Positions 38,801 through 51,240 of a DNA stretch of 64,000 nucleotides are shown one piece after another. The DNA comes from Carallia brachiata. Lineage: Eukaryota; Streptophyta; Magnoliopsida; Malpighiales; Rhizophoraceae. How positions within the stretch are numbered: position 1 is the stretch's first letter; every line of letters starts with the position of its first letter. Both the position numbers and the translations under genes were made by a program. The notes beneath the pieces are model-generated. The model searched no databases, had not been told where the DNA came from, and saw nothing but the letters and a program-made list of their open reading frames with translations. The stretch covers positions 2,103,103 through 2,167,102 of the forward strand of contig JADCRB010000004.1 of the NCBI GenBank assembly GCA_021464245.1, in the 5' to 3' direction.

Positions 38801-39754
38801 TTCAAGAAAAAAAAATAAGAGTAGTTTTTTTGGATACTTCACAATAATAATAAAATTTTAATCTTAAATTTAATTAGAGTGATTAAAAAAGAAAAAAAAA
38901 AATTATGAGTAACTCTGTGAAATCCTCTCCACAGAGAATTTTGTAATTCGGCGAAAACTAAAAGAGAGAGAAAAAAGAAAAAAAGGGAACCGTAACAGGG
39001 GCAGGACGCGCACAGAAAAAAGGGTAATGAAGCCCACAGCGCTCCATGCAGTGGCCTGCAGTGTTTTTAAGCCAACCATTATTACAATCACAAGAAAACA
39101 AACGCCATTACGCCATATATAGTCGTTCACAGGGGGATTTGGTAATGAATCATCACATCAGATCCTAACAAAACAAAACACCAACCATACGGGGATTTGA
39201 AGAATCTGACCACATAGTTACTGTAGTCCGTTGTCATCAAATATTTTTCCAAAAATACGTATAAGTCTGTCGATAAATTATACGTTTGTCGTTATATTGT
39301 TATATAATTAAATTTTTTTTAAATATCATTACACAACTATACAATTTATAATATATAAAAAATGTTATCAATTTAACAATTTATTTATTTTTTAATTTCA
39401 ATATAATTTTTATAATTTAATAATTTAAATTTACATATCTACCGAACTTTTTTCTTTTTGTTTTTTTACAGCAAAATAAAATAAATGATCCTCTAAGTCC
39501 GAAGAGCAGATATATGCACACAGAACATAGAAAAAACAGATCATCTGATGCCAGTGTTACATCATTGCTCATTACAGCATGCATTGATCATATGTATGTA
39601 TTAAATTAAAAAAAAATCATATGTATATATTTAATAAAATTACGTAAATATATTTAATAAAATAAATAATTAATATAATAATATTTAATATTTTATTTAC
39701 TTTTTAATTATAATATATTTTTATAATTAAATAATTTAAATTATTATATATCTA

Positions 39755-39807
<53 letters not shown>

Positions 39808-40305
39808 TATTATCACCTATAATTTTTTTTTGCAGTAAATATGCTCTTATAAAGGGGGTCTACCATGTGTATCATCAAGTACTGTATTACTGTATCCTTC
39901 CCCAACCCCCAACCCCAAGTTGCAAGAGCATTGGCCCATCGGCAGCCAAAAGAAGTAAAGAAAGTAGACAGGCTTTGTAATTGCTTCAACAAAATCGTCA
40001 AAGATCTGCCCACAAGATTTTCTCATCATCTTTTTGGCGTTTGCTTGCATCACCCCCTCCCTTCTTTTGGGTTTCTGCAAGTACACTGCCTTAACTGTAG
40101 TAGTGCTTTATTTGTTTTGGTTTTTCTTTCCTTCCTTCCTTTCTTTCTTTTGAGCAATTTGTGTTTCCAATTTGCCATTGAGCCTTTGACTGTTGGACAC
40201 AGTGAAGAGAAAAAGAATGAAACTTTCTTACCCCATTAACTCTCCCATCTCATCACATTCACTCAGAATCAAACTTGCTGTCTTAATAAAAGCTAAAGCA
40301 GATTT

Positions 40306-40336
<31 letters not shown>

Positions 40337-40430
40337 ACAGAAAAAAATGAAAAAAACATAATTGAAACTGTATGCTGAAAAATGCTACTGAGAGGACCTG
40401 ACATGAACAGGAGTTGAAACAGATAGAATC
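35854..40430. other. Intergenic region downstream of PYL, repeat-rich
   Basis: It starts with the PYL 3' region, including a GGC-rich patch at 35895-35920. Then come AT-rich DNA, a short duplicated ACTCGGTGCATC-type motif near 37447-37480, a 22-A run near 38398 and a (TA)n tract at 39759-39803. Open frames of up to 124 codons near 39.8-40.2 kb show no family motif. Confidence 0.6.
39759..39803. repeat. (AT)n microsatellite, about 45 bp
   Basis: A pure alternating AT run in an AT-rich intergenic stretch. Confidence 0.9.
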
Positions 40431-40559
40431 CAGATATTTTGATTGTCATGATCGCAGAGAAGCAGATAATGAGAGGTGGTGAGGAGGACAATGAGATTGA
40501 GACGGGGGAAAGGATGGGCCTTTTAAAGCCTGCAACGCAAATGAGTAGTGTCACTGCAC

Positions 40560-42834
40560 CACAACAGATTAATTTCTGTTTCTCTTTTTCTCTCTCTCTC
40601 TTTCTCTCTCTGGACGTCCTTGTTGTTTTTACTCATCTCTGGCTCTTCTCTCTCTATCTCGACCTTAATGGGTCCATTTCATGCATCTTTCACTTGACTG
40701 CAAAAGCTTCTTTGTGGTTTTTTTTGGCACTCTCTTCTCTTTTTTCTTTTTTTTTCTTTCTTTTTACTGAAAGGATTGTCCTTTATTTTCAGGACTTGTT
40801 TGTGTGTTTCTGAGATTTATTATGTATCCTGAGGGGAGAGAGGGAGAGATGATGAATATTGTTGTAGTATGAGAATCTGAATAAATCTGAGCTTCTTGGG
40901 TTTTGGGTTCTTGAAGTAATACAAAATTTCTGATCATGCAAAGAAATCAGCTTTCTTTTTTTTTTTTCAAAGTGGCATTTTCTTTTCCCTCTTGTTTCTC
41001 TTTTGGTGCTCATACAGAATGATGGGCTTAATGTAGCAGGAGTTCTAGTTTGCGTTTTCACCTAGTTGTTTCTTTTAAAGAAGGAACAAAAGCCAAAACT
41101 GTTTTCTGGGTTTTGACTTTTCTCTTTCAAGAAGAAAGAAAAAACAAAGATTTCAGGGTTTTTCTAGGAAAGAGAGATTGAACCCAACGTTTGGTTTAAT
41201 TCATTATAGAAACAGACCACTGAAATGTCTTGTAAGTACATAGTCTCCTGTCTATTTTGATAAGTCCTAAGGGTCTCTCTCATTACAGTGTCCCTTGGAA
41301 TACCTGTGTTTCCAGTGTTTCGTCTCCTGGTGGGTGATAGCTCTTCAGCAGACGAGTGGCAGGTTGGTCTAGTTCACATTGCTTCCCTTCTTGTATGTCT
41401 TATACATTGGTTCCAATTTGAATTTCTTTGCCTGCAATACGATGATTTGTTTGCTATTTAGGCATGATGATGCGCTGTACGGCAAGCCTGTTCTTGTTTT
41501 CCTGAAGCATTATTTGATTGGATTTTCAATGTGGGGAATGTGGATTTGCAGTTCTCATGTTACATACACTTACATGTGCTTCTTCTTGTTTGTCTTAAGA
41601 ATCAGAAGCCTCATCTTAAGGTGTTGTTTGTCTTAGGTAGAGAGAAAAATTTTCAGCTAACTAACTATAAGAATTTCTTTGCCTGCAATACGATGATTTG
41701 TTTGCTATTTAGGCATGATGATGCGCTGTACGGCAAGCCTGTTCTTGTTTTCCTGAAGCATTATTTGATTGGATTTTCAATGTGGGGAATGTGGATTTGC
41801 AGTTCTCATGTTACATACACTTACATGTGCTTCTTCTTGTTTGTCTTAAGAATCAGAAGCCTCATCTTAAGGTGTTGTTGGAAGCTGTTAGGATTATAGT
41901 TAGTTAGCTGAAAATTTTTGTAGCCATTGCTCATACCATGACTAAGAGGAGTTATTTGTCCATTACCTTCTTCTAATAAGATATATTCTTTGTCAATGCT
42001 GTTGTTTGATCCATCCTTGGCATTGATTCCACAGCTGGATAGCATTTTTAATCGGCTTTTCAAGCATTTATTTGGCATCTGTATGTCCATGCACTTTCAT
42101 ATCTTTTACTTTTTGGTTCTTACTTTTTTGAGCTCACTCAAATGGGGGTGTTGACCGAGCATATTCTTGGCCCAGATGTGCTTTTTCCGTAATGATTCAA
42201 TGTCTATAGCCTATCAAGCGTGTGCATTCTACATTTTTCCCTTCCAGAGAACATTGGGACAGCCTGACGTCCTGTATGGTCAAACCTACTCGAACAGAAG
42301 AGAAGGAAACATGCATTTCACAACCAGGCTTTCTTTTATGTTTGACTTAAGCACTGTTGGCTGAAAAATATTCCAAATTTTAGCAACCAAAGTTTCTGAC
42401 TTTGAACATATTTTTAGATAGATGATGGAATTTTGGATTAAGATTAGTTTGGAAGTCAACTCTATACGAGTTGAAGTTTTTGCTAATTTTGAAGAGTTTA
42501 GTTCGTGGTTTATGTGGTTTTTAATTCTTAATTTAATTTCTTACTTTTAAGGGTTAATTATGGGAATCTTTAATCTGCCCTTTTAACAAAAATTTGCCAG
42601 GTGAATGCTGCCTGACATTAGGATTAGCCAGGATTAAGGAGATTTCCAAGGAAGGATATCGTGTTGTCATGCAATCTACTTGGGATGTTCTACTGTTTCT
42701 AATTCTGGTGAGAAGGTTTGCCAGAGTTGTAGGGGGTTCAGTTCCACAATGGATCCAGTCTAACATGAAATGAAGAATGAGTACTTCAGATGAGTTTTAA
42801 GCCATCTATGCCTTTTGTAATGTGATGTTATTAG
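40560..42834 (+). other. Putative leader exon and 5'-UTR intron of the ATH1-like gene
   Basis: A CT-rich leader-like tract (about 40575-40612) and a good donor (CTTGTAAGTA, GT at 41232) precede an acceptor (TTATTAG ending 42834) that abuts the first ATG of the homeobox gene. The 1.6 kb between contains the 209-bp duplication. No coding exon was recognised. This is inferred from splice signals only. Confidence 0.4.
41420..41919. repeat. 209-bp exact direct duplication with 26-bp inverted arms
   Basis: Bases 41420-41628 and 41671-41879 are identical by eye over 209 bp (offset 251). The second copy is bracketed by a perfect 26-bp inverted repeat. The left arm is 41645-41670 (AAAAATTTTCAGCTAACTAA start) and the right arm is 41894-41919. 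The left arm abuts copy 2 directly; the right arm starts 15 bp after it. Open frames across the copies are duplicated but show no known protein. Confidence 0.95.
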
Positions 42835-45112
42835 ATGTATAAAAGTATGGAAAATGGTATGCCTAGTGTTTCAACCAATATGGTTAGCAGAAATCCTATT
42901 GTCATGGATGGAATTGCTTTGCAAGCAGCCCCAAACTCAACAATGCAGTGTGGATCCTCCCATCATAATCAGGCAGTGAGCCGATATGCAGCACTTTCAA
43001 CATTGCAAGGAGAACCATCCAGTAGTAACCTTACCAGCAGTCTGTTAGCAAATCAAACTGCAGCTATCGATTCTGACATGTTAATCACATCTCTTGAAAG
43101 AGATGCCGCGAGATATGCTATGCCTGGCAGCTTACTACCAATTGCCAACTCCGAGATCCAAGATCATTTTGTGGGTGGAACGCCCATTTCTGGTGCTGCA
43201 CTTGCTCCTTTGTTGGCCACAAGAAGCTGCCTTCAAGAAAATTTAAGTAACTTAGCTTTTGCTGGATCTACAGTCTCCTTTGGAAGTTTTAAGACCTTAT
43301 GATTGGAGTGATTCATTTGCATCTACTGTTAATTATGGTTGTTACGAAGTTTTTGGCAGTTTGAATGGAAAAGAGGATTCTGACAGGTTTCCTGCAGCTG
43401 CAGAGATGGGTGGAAAAGTTCCAGCCAGTGCAGCATTCCAACGTCGTTCATCAATAGGAAATCTGGAGCCAAATAGCTGGATATCATTAAATGGTGTCAA
43501 TGTGAGTACAGATAACGCATGCACGTCCTCTAGATTTAGTAACGAGCTCTCCTTGAGCCTCGCCACATCGCAACCTTCATCATAAATGGGGCGAGTATCA
43601 CAGATCAGTGCTCGGAAATAACTAGCTCTGATGTTGCACACCGTTGCTTGAAAGGAACAAGCCTATGCTCAGAACAAGGTTCCTACAGCTATAAGGAGAT
43701 TTCTCTATGTTGTGAATCCTCCAAAGTTGGTCAATTCTCACAAGTGATATCAGAATCCCGATACCTTCATGTAATACAGGACATACTCTCTCAAATTGCA
43801 AGGTATTCACTCGAGAATGTAGACCAGACGAGTTTCCCAAGCAGAGGATTCAAAACAGCAGCAAGTTTACCATTCTCTTTAGATTGCCCAACCGGGGGAA
43901 GGTCACTATCAATGCATTCTGAACATTTTCCTGCAGAAGATAGCAGGTTCCACGTTCAAATGGATCCAGCACTTCAAAAGCGGGCACTAGAAGCAAAGAA
44001 AACACAATTGCTAACCCTGTTAAGATTGGTATACTAATATAATATTGCATTGCTGTTCCAGATTTGTTATGATTTATCACTGTTTTACTGGGCATCAACA
44101 ATTATGTTGGCTAACAGGTGTCTCTGTGATACTTATATTCTTTCAGGTTGATGATCAATATAACCAATGCTTGGATGAGATACACACAGTTATATCTGCT
44201 TTCCATGCTGCGACTGAGTTGGACCCTCAGATTCATACACGTTTTGCTCTTCAAACAATCACTTTCTTGTACAAAAGCCTTAGGGAGAGGATCAGCAGCC
44301 AAATTCTCGCAATAGGAGCACATTCTGACGCTGGATATTTATGGGAGACAGAAGGGTCTTTTGATTCCTATTTCCAGAAGCAATGGACTCTGCAGCAGCT
44401 GAAGAAAAAAGATCATCAACTTTGGAGGCCTCAGAGAGGCTTACCTGAAAGATCTGTATCTGTCCTTCGTGCATGGATGTTTCAAAACTTCCTTCACCCG
44501 TAAGCTGTCAACTTAACATCTTCCAAACCTACACATAACCAGTCCAGAGGCATGATCTTAGGATTGCTTTGCTTGTGAAGAGCACTTGCCAATGCATTAA
44601 GATGTTGATTTGCAATGATCTTTCGACATGTCTCAGGTACCCTAAGGATGCAGATAAGCATTTGCTTGCAGTAAAAAGTGGATTGACAAGAAGCCAGGTA
44701 CATAAATTTTACTCCGTACGGATCCCTGCAAAATCATCAGAAGCCATTGATACCGAACTTTTGAGAACCGACCCGAGGAACTAATGAATTACTAACAAGC
44801 TGAACCAGCCCTTCTTCCCTAATCCTAGGCATATAAAAAAAACGAGTGCACAGGACTCGCACATGTAGGTTATCATAAATGTTATGAATGATCAGACATT
44901 TGCAATCTTCTACTTACCTTTGTTATTTTGTTATTAATAATCTCCAGGTATCCAATTGGTTTATAAATGCCGTGTTCGCCTATGGAAACCAATGATAGAC
45001 GAAATGTATGCTGAGATGAATCGACGAAAGGCTCGTCATGGTGAGGATGGAACCAATGGCAGTCTCAGGAGCCATATTAGCATATTATCAGCAAGCCAAG
45101 ATTCACTGTAAA
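42835..45112 (+). pseudogene. ATH1-like BELL homeobox gene with three frameshifts
   Basis: Exons: 42835-44028, 44147-44499, 44637-44697, 44948-45112. Family features in order: the ATH1-type N-terminus (MENGM, RNPIVMDGI), SGAALAPLLATRSCLQENL, NELSLSLATSQPS, the SKY-like box SRYLHVIQDILSQIARYSLE, the BELL domain (RALEAKKTQLLTLL, VDDQYNQCLDEIHTVISAFHAATELDP, FALQTITFLYKSLRERI), then a TALE homeodomain starting LWRPQRGLPERSVSVLRAWM with HPYPKDADKHLLAVKSGL. Breaks: a +1 type shift near 43274-43282 (stop at 43300), a -1 shift near 43577-43582 (stop at 43583), and a lost base after 44971 that destroys recognition helix 3 after VSNWFINA (stop at 44993). Splice phases are otherwise consistent. ATH1 partners KNOX proteins in meristem, floral-timing and stem development. 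The copy is either a young pseudogene or carries assembly indels. Confidence 0.85.
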
Positions 45113-47789
45113 TCAAAGCTGAATGGAACTGAAGAAGTAGGTATTTTGGTATCGGGAGGGCATTGCTTAAAGTTAAGCATTGGGGAAAGAAGATACGCCC
45201 CACAAGGTGGATACTGCCATAGATAATGCCTTATAACGATGCCCACTAGGGTTCATGGTTTAAAACTTCCAAGTGTGTAGTAAACTATTCTCAATTTTAT
45301 GACATCAGAATTATAAATGCATTATTTATAGCTGTTTGTGATGCATAAATTGTGTAAATTAATTTATAATAAAGTTAGAGAGACAGAGGTAGGGAAATGA
45401 AATAAGGTCACGTGGCAATATGGTTTCTGTCGGGTCTTGCGCTTTTTTCTGTGTGAAAATGTTTGTTTTGTGCATATTAATATGCAAGAAAATAACAAAA
45501 ATATATATACCGTTCATTAAAAAAGTTATTATTTGTTTATACAATTATTTAAGTCATTTGTATGGATATATTAATTACTTGTATACGTATATTAAAGGTT
45601 TTCCATAAAAAAAGACGCAGGTCTTAACATGAGATTTGCATCTGTGTTAACGTGTCTTTGTCTGTCAATTTTTTATGTTCCTGTAGTTGTGCTTTTTAAT
45701 TTAATCATCTAATAGTTTCTTTGCTTAGTATCAGTCCTTGAACAGAGACACTAATAGCATCTGTAACAGCAGCATCAGAGTCAGTTTCACTTTTAACTGA
45801 GTCCACCATGTTATGGTTAACTTTAAAACACTTCACTGATGAACCCTGACAACAAAATTTCAATGGCTTGAGAGATTAACCGTGAAATTTGTAAGCGGGG
45901 TTAGCCTCAAATATCATCAAACAGTAAGTAAAAAATTGGACGTAACGCACTCAATCATGCTTTGTTTGGAGTCCTGTCAAGTCTAGAGCACGCTAACTAC
46001 AGGACCTACGCAACGCAGCATCAATTTTTGAAGTGCCTTTTTTTGTCCTTTTCATTTCCTTCCAAAAGAGTGAGAAAATAAACATCCAGAACCTAGAAAA
46101 CTCCGGCTACCCACGTCCAGACAGCGCCACTCCAGCCATGTCAGCTACCAGTAAATCTTGGATGTCCCAACGGAAGAGTTTCCCACTGTGTAGAAGAGGT
46201 TTCAGAAGCAACTCAAAGATTTTGAAGTGCTTTGCCAACCTGTAAGATAATTAACCAATGGCCTAATTTTCACTTTGTCCGTTAACTTTTTTTTTTTTTT
46301 TTTTTGTTCATAAAATGAAACGGAGTCAACCTCACTCGCACTAGGAGGATTTGTACCGGTTGCATTGTATAGTAGACTGTATCCCTATACTAAACTCAGC
46401 AAACTTTATTTTTGCCTCTTTTGTTCAGATGTTTCTTATCATGTCTAGGGCTCTGTTTCACACTTTATTTTCATTAGTTCAGTATTAATAAAGTCTGATA
46501 TGAACTGTCACGTATTAGTACGGTGCATTACATATCAAAAACGTGTGGAGTATAAAATTTTACACAGGAAGTGCAAAATTATATGTGAAAACTAGGAGGA
46601 GGAGGAGAAGGTGGTGGTAGTGGTCCGGGGAAGAGGCTGATGACTGAGCGTCAATCCAAAAAGAACCACAATCCAGGATATTTCAAAGTGCTTGGAAGCA
46701 GGTCCCGATGACTCCCAGGATCGTCTCAAGAATGGATTTCAAGATTCATCGTGTTCCCTTTCAATGGAATTCTCAGTCTCACTACAGAACTTCTTCTAAA
46801 AGTCTTCCTGAAACATCAGGTTGCCTTTCAAATCAATTCCATAAGAAAACAACTGCAATGGAGGTAATGGTAAAGTTCAAAGTCCACGTTTTTCGCTAAC
46901 AGGATTGATTCAGATGGCACGGAAGAATTATCCGTCCTAGTAGAGTCCTGAACCGAGGCAATATCCGACCTTGGACTAATGAACGGGAATTCGAGAGCAT
47001 GCTGCTTAATCTGATCAAGATGATCTCCCTCGAGGAGAACTGAGTCGCGGGTACCCCATCCATTGATTCCCAGCCACGTTGTTGTCTCTGCATCTTAATT
47101 TCCTGAAATGGAAGGGAACTGATATGCTAGATAATTGTTTATGGCTTGATTTTACATAGTTTGCTGGAGAATGATCGTGCAGTCTCCATTTTTCTTGCGA
47201 AGGAGTGAATTCCGTCGATGGCAATAACCTCTTGTTCCCGTACATTGGATCAGCAACCGATGCTACACGGTACAAATGTTAAGCTACGCATTGGAAACAA
47301 AACTTCACAACGTGGGTATAGCTCCATTTGTCCGGATCAGTGCTATGATCCGGATTGAATCAATGAGAAAACAAAGCTGCCCAATGCATCTGAAATCTAG
47401 ACACCCCGCTCCCCCCCACCCCCTAAATAAAATAATAATGCACTAGATTTGAAAGAAAAGAAGAATATATCAAGATCTGTGAGAAAAAAAGTTCGATATC
47501 CATCTTTTATTTGTTATTACAATTGGTAATTCATTTTGAATTTTTGACAAAGATCAATCAAAGGATTTACAAGTGACTGAACCTCCTCTACCTCAGCTAA
47601 CATTTGTATTTATCCTTACAAATGAAAGAATGGAAATATGTGCTTCCTTTCTAAGGATCCTCCCCTATACTTTTCCTGTTTCTCCCCTATCTACAAGCTT
47701 TTAGTTGATTCCCAGCATTTATCTTCCCAGGCCACAAGACGAATTACAAGCTTCTTTGATAAATAAGAGTACCAAAAAACATTGCCCTT
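45113..47789. other. Region between ATH1-like and NDL loci, unassigned
   Basis: 2.7 kb with a poly-T run near 46289 and two stretches with coding-like flavour that I could not assign. One is at 46083-46240 (plus), ending at a GTAAGAT donor. The other is at 46915-47043 (plus), reading RPSRVLNRGNIRPWTNERE and ending in TGA. They may be exons of an unknown or decayed gene, or chance. Confidence 0.4.
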
Positions 47790-50700
47790 TCATACTTCCA
47801 AGGATATTCGTGTTTTTATTGGCTTCAACTTCAAGCCCATGCTTTCTGGAGAAAAAAGTTCAGGGGAAATGGATATCGGACCAAGAGGGCTTCTTGGGCT
47901 GACACTTAACTTTGGTGGCCTGTACATACCATATCCCGTGAGAAAGCACTCCATTGGCATTAACATAGCATGCGGCTGCTCCTCTGTGACCATTGACCCA
48001 CATGCCTGAACCTGCAAATGTCAGTAGACCTTTCATTAACTAAAGATTTCTTTCATACTTCCGCAAATCCAGGCAAAACACAATATATTTAACATTACTA
48101 GGTAGATCTAAATTCTGTACCTCAACTAAAGCACTAAATCTTCTGTCCAATTTTGAGGTCATGTGGAGAGCATCAGCGTGGAAAGGAGAGTGCTCTCCCA
48201 CAAATATTAGTGAGCGACAATTTAGCTTCCTCAATCCTTCACTAATGTCGTGTCTCCTGCAAGAAAAAAAATATGAGAATACTGCACCAAAATCACAGCA
48301 TGTAGCAAGCATTATGTTTTTAATGCATAGCAGTACATCACCAAGGGGCACGATGAACAAAAAACAATAACCCCACATATCAAAATGTAGACTGTTTGAA
48401 TAAAAAGTTTGTTATCATAAAGTATTTTCGAGATGCACAAGTAGAGAGAGGAGCTATCTTCAAATCCAGCATTACCCGTTTATTGCTTCAAGAAAGAGCC
48501 AAACATTTAAACCTTGCCTTTCATCCAGTAACTGACAAATAATACAGGCACAATGGAGTCAATAGAGCACTCAATCATTCTTTCTGCCAGTCTTTAGTTA
48601 CTTCAGTGTTTGTTTTCTATAACAAGGCATCAAATTTAACAAACAAAACAAGTCTAGATGACTAACCCTTCTGCAGGCACGAACTATATCCGATTCTGGT
48701 ACTTGAGCACCACCACGAGCGTCCTGTATCACAATTAGAATCAGATTATGAAAATATCTACATTCCGGAAAGACAATCACTATATGAACTAGGACCACAA
48801 ATATACCTTGCTGAAAAACCGCTTAAGCAACAACTCCTTCACCACTCCACACATTCCATAGTAGTAGAGTAAGTTAGACATCACCTATAAACAAATGAAA
48901 GTTATGTGTGCGGGTAAAAATACTTGAACCCTACAAATAGGTCCAAATAAAAAAGAGAAAAAAAAAAAAAAAAAAAAAGACCTTATTGTACAACCATTCG
49001 GACCAGGAAGGTGCTTTGCACAGTGGGGAAATGAGTATCAAACCAAGAACACGCTGTCTATATTTCATCTGTGTTATCAGACAAGACAAAAATCAAGACT
49101 GGTAAATCCAGGGAATAAAAATGGGAATTCGGAGATATATAAATAAGCAAATTATGCAACCATGGAAAGGAAGAAAGCATACAGAAAATAATGTAAGAAT
49201 GTAGGCTCCAGCTGTAACCCCCATACACATCACTGCACCAAGACTGAAAAAAACAAATATGTCAGCATGCTTTCCTAAAAAACAAAATAGTGTACAGCAA
49301 TAATATCACCGATGATGCATAAATGAGAACAGCATTAGGCTAGGCCTGTCAAATATGTCATGAGTTAATTGTTCTTAGGATCCCTGGTCACTAGCCAAAG
49401 ACATATGAAAGCTGCCCCAGACCAAATTTGTACTAGAATTCCAGTGGTACAAGACAGAAAGTTAAGGGTGGATGTTTGAATACCCAAAATAGTTGAGAAC
49501 CTCAGCAATCTGATCTGCCAAGTCATCGACAGAAAGCATAGGTTCATGAAGGCCAATTGTCGCAGCACCCAACTGCAATAGCTCTTGAAGAAAATGCTAG
49601 ATAAGTATACTCAACAATCCCATCATTTTAAAACCACTTAAGAGGTGAAACCAACCAGAACCAAGATATGCAAACAAGCGATCGAGCTACAAACCTCATG
49701 ACCAGGTGGACTGATATGGTATATGCAAAAGTTGTGGAGAAGCAAGGAATATGCTTCAGGACAAAAGAATAATCCTTGAAAACAGGACATGTCTGCCAAA
49801 AGAAACGCCAAGACAAAGGTTAAGTAAGATCTTGGCTGATAGTATGCTTTATGCATCCAGAAGAAAACAACCTAGGTGAAGGAACTGCGTCACATAATCT
49901 CCAACATAAAAATTTTAAAAATGACAAATGTTATGCATCTTGTTACTCAATTTAACAAGCTTGATTTTATAAAACAAACTACATACACACGCACTTACAA
50001 TTTAGTGCTAAATCGGGATAAGTGACAAGAGCTGGCTTGTCCAGGTCTCCATGTACAGAAACAGAGACAGAACCGCAACTAGTTTTGATAAGATACTCCT
50101 GCAGATAAATTAAGAAATAAAATTTAATTTAAAAAAAAAAAAAAAAAACTAAAACCAGCACATTCATGAAGCATATTTTTGTTATATTATCAAATCCAAA
50201 ACTAAGCAAGTGCAAGTGCAAGTATTAATCAAAAGTCAACCACCCTTCCAACCAAAAAGAACTACCAACTTTGAGATATCCCTCGGTTGTTCAACGAAAG
50301 GAATATAAAGAATTTGTTATCTCTAAACAGCTACAATATTTTGTAGAGCAAACATCCTTGATTTATATTATCGAGTAAACTTCCTAAAAAAAAGACCATA
50401 ATAATATTTAGGTTAAAAGATGGTAAAAGGAAGTTGAACTGATTGTTCAAACACTCAAATCTCCATGAAGCATCAATATAAATCAAGTTTGCAAAAAGGG
50501 CACCTTCAAATCACTTGGGAAACACACAAAATCTAGAAATTCTGGTAAGAAACCAAAAGTTTGCATCCTGAAAACAGGTTCAGGGAGATAAACAAGTCCT
50601 CCCAGAAAAATGCTGCTTTTTGTCAAATCCAATAACAAAATATAATGAATATTTGCAAGGAACAACCAATTGTAATGGTCGTTTAATCATTGCCATCAAA

Positions 50701-51061
50701 AGCAAAATGTGAACAAATATGCCAAAAATTAAAAAAAAAATTTCCATTAATTAACCAACGAAAATAGACTTAGAAGAAACTAAAAACAGAAAGCGTTTTT
50801 TTTTTAAATAACTTAAACCAAAAAAAAAAAAAAAGACGAACTCATAAAACTAGAGAAAGAAGCTTGCTCATTACTTATCATTCTTTTTTCCCGCATTTTC
50901 TGACCAGCCAAACAAACAAACAGCTTCGGACAAGAACAACATTGTTGGGCACAAACAAACATGATGAAATAAATAAAAACACGCACAAATGTAGGTTGTA
51001 CCTTTCCACCAGGAGAAGGCGTCTCCATGTCAATGGATACCGAGTCGCTCGAATCCGCCAT
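47790..51061 (-). CDS. NDL (Ndr-like) alpha/beta-fold protein
   Basis: Eleven minus-strand exons: 51061-51002, 50098-49999, 49792-49695, 49572-49484, 49243-49183, 49068-48982, 48884-48807, 48723-48667, 48531-48476, 48256-48121, 48011-47790. They total 1044 nt, 347 residues, with all phases consistent. The N-terminus [20 protein letters not shown] is typical of NDL proteins. Family blocks follow: [122 protein letters not shown], and the C-terminus [18 protein letters not shown] proteins are alpha/beta-hydrolase-fold relatives without a convincing catalytic triad. In Arabidopsis they bind the Gbeta subunit AGB1 and affect auxin transport and root architecture. One intron uses a GTCTTT donor (48981). 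The gene looks intact; which NDL paralogue is not settled. Confidence 0.95.
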
Positions 51062-51240
51062 TCTCCCTCTCTCTCTCTCTCTCTCTCTACCTCTCTACCT
51101 CTCTCTCTCTCTCTATCTGTCTCAACTTGAGAGGAGTGCTTATGGCTTGGCTTCCATTTGCTTAAATACCAAATCTCAAATTTTGCTTCTCTCTCTAAAA
51201 TATTCTCTGTCTCTCTATCTTTCTCTCTCTAGAAAACTTT
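51062..51240 (-). promoter_or_regulatory. GA-rich leader of the NDL gene with (CT)n microsatellite
   Basis: On the plus strand, 51066-51121 is almost pure CT, directly upstream of the NDL start. More CT-rich sequence runs to 51232, and the opposite GA-rich tract is at 51277-51308. It is a likely 5' UTR and core promoter region. Confidence 0.5.

Noticed and set aside
41379..41899. 85- and 122-codon frames repeating GKPVLVFLKHYLIGF
   Set aside because: They are the same duplicated 209-bp non-coding segment read twice, with no known domain, inside a putative leader intron.
45409..45416. CACGTGGC, a textbook ABA-response element core
   Set aside because: It is 3' to the ATH1-like gene and far from any gene start. 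An 8-mer is expected by chance in 64 kb.
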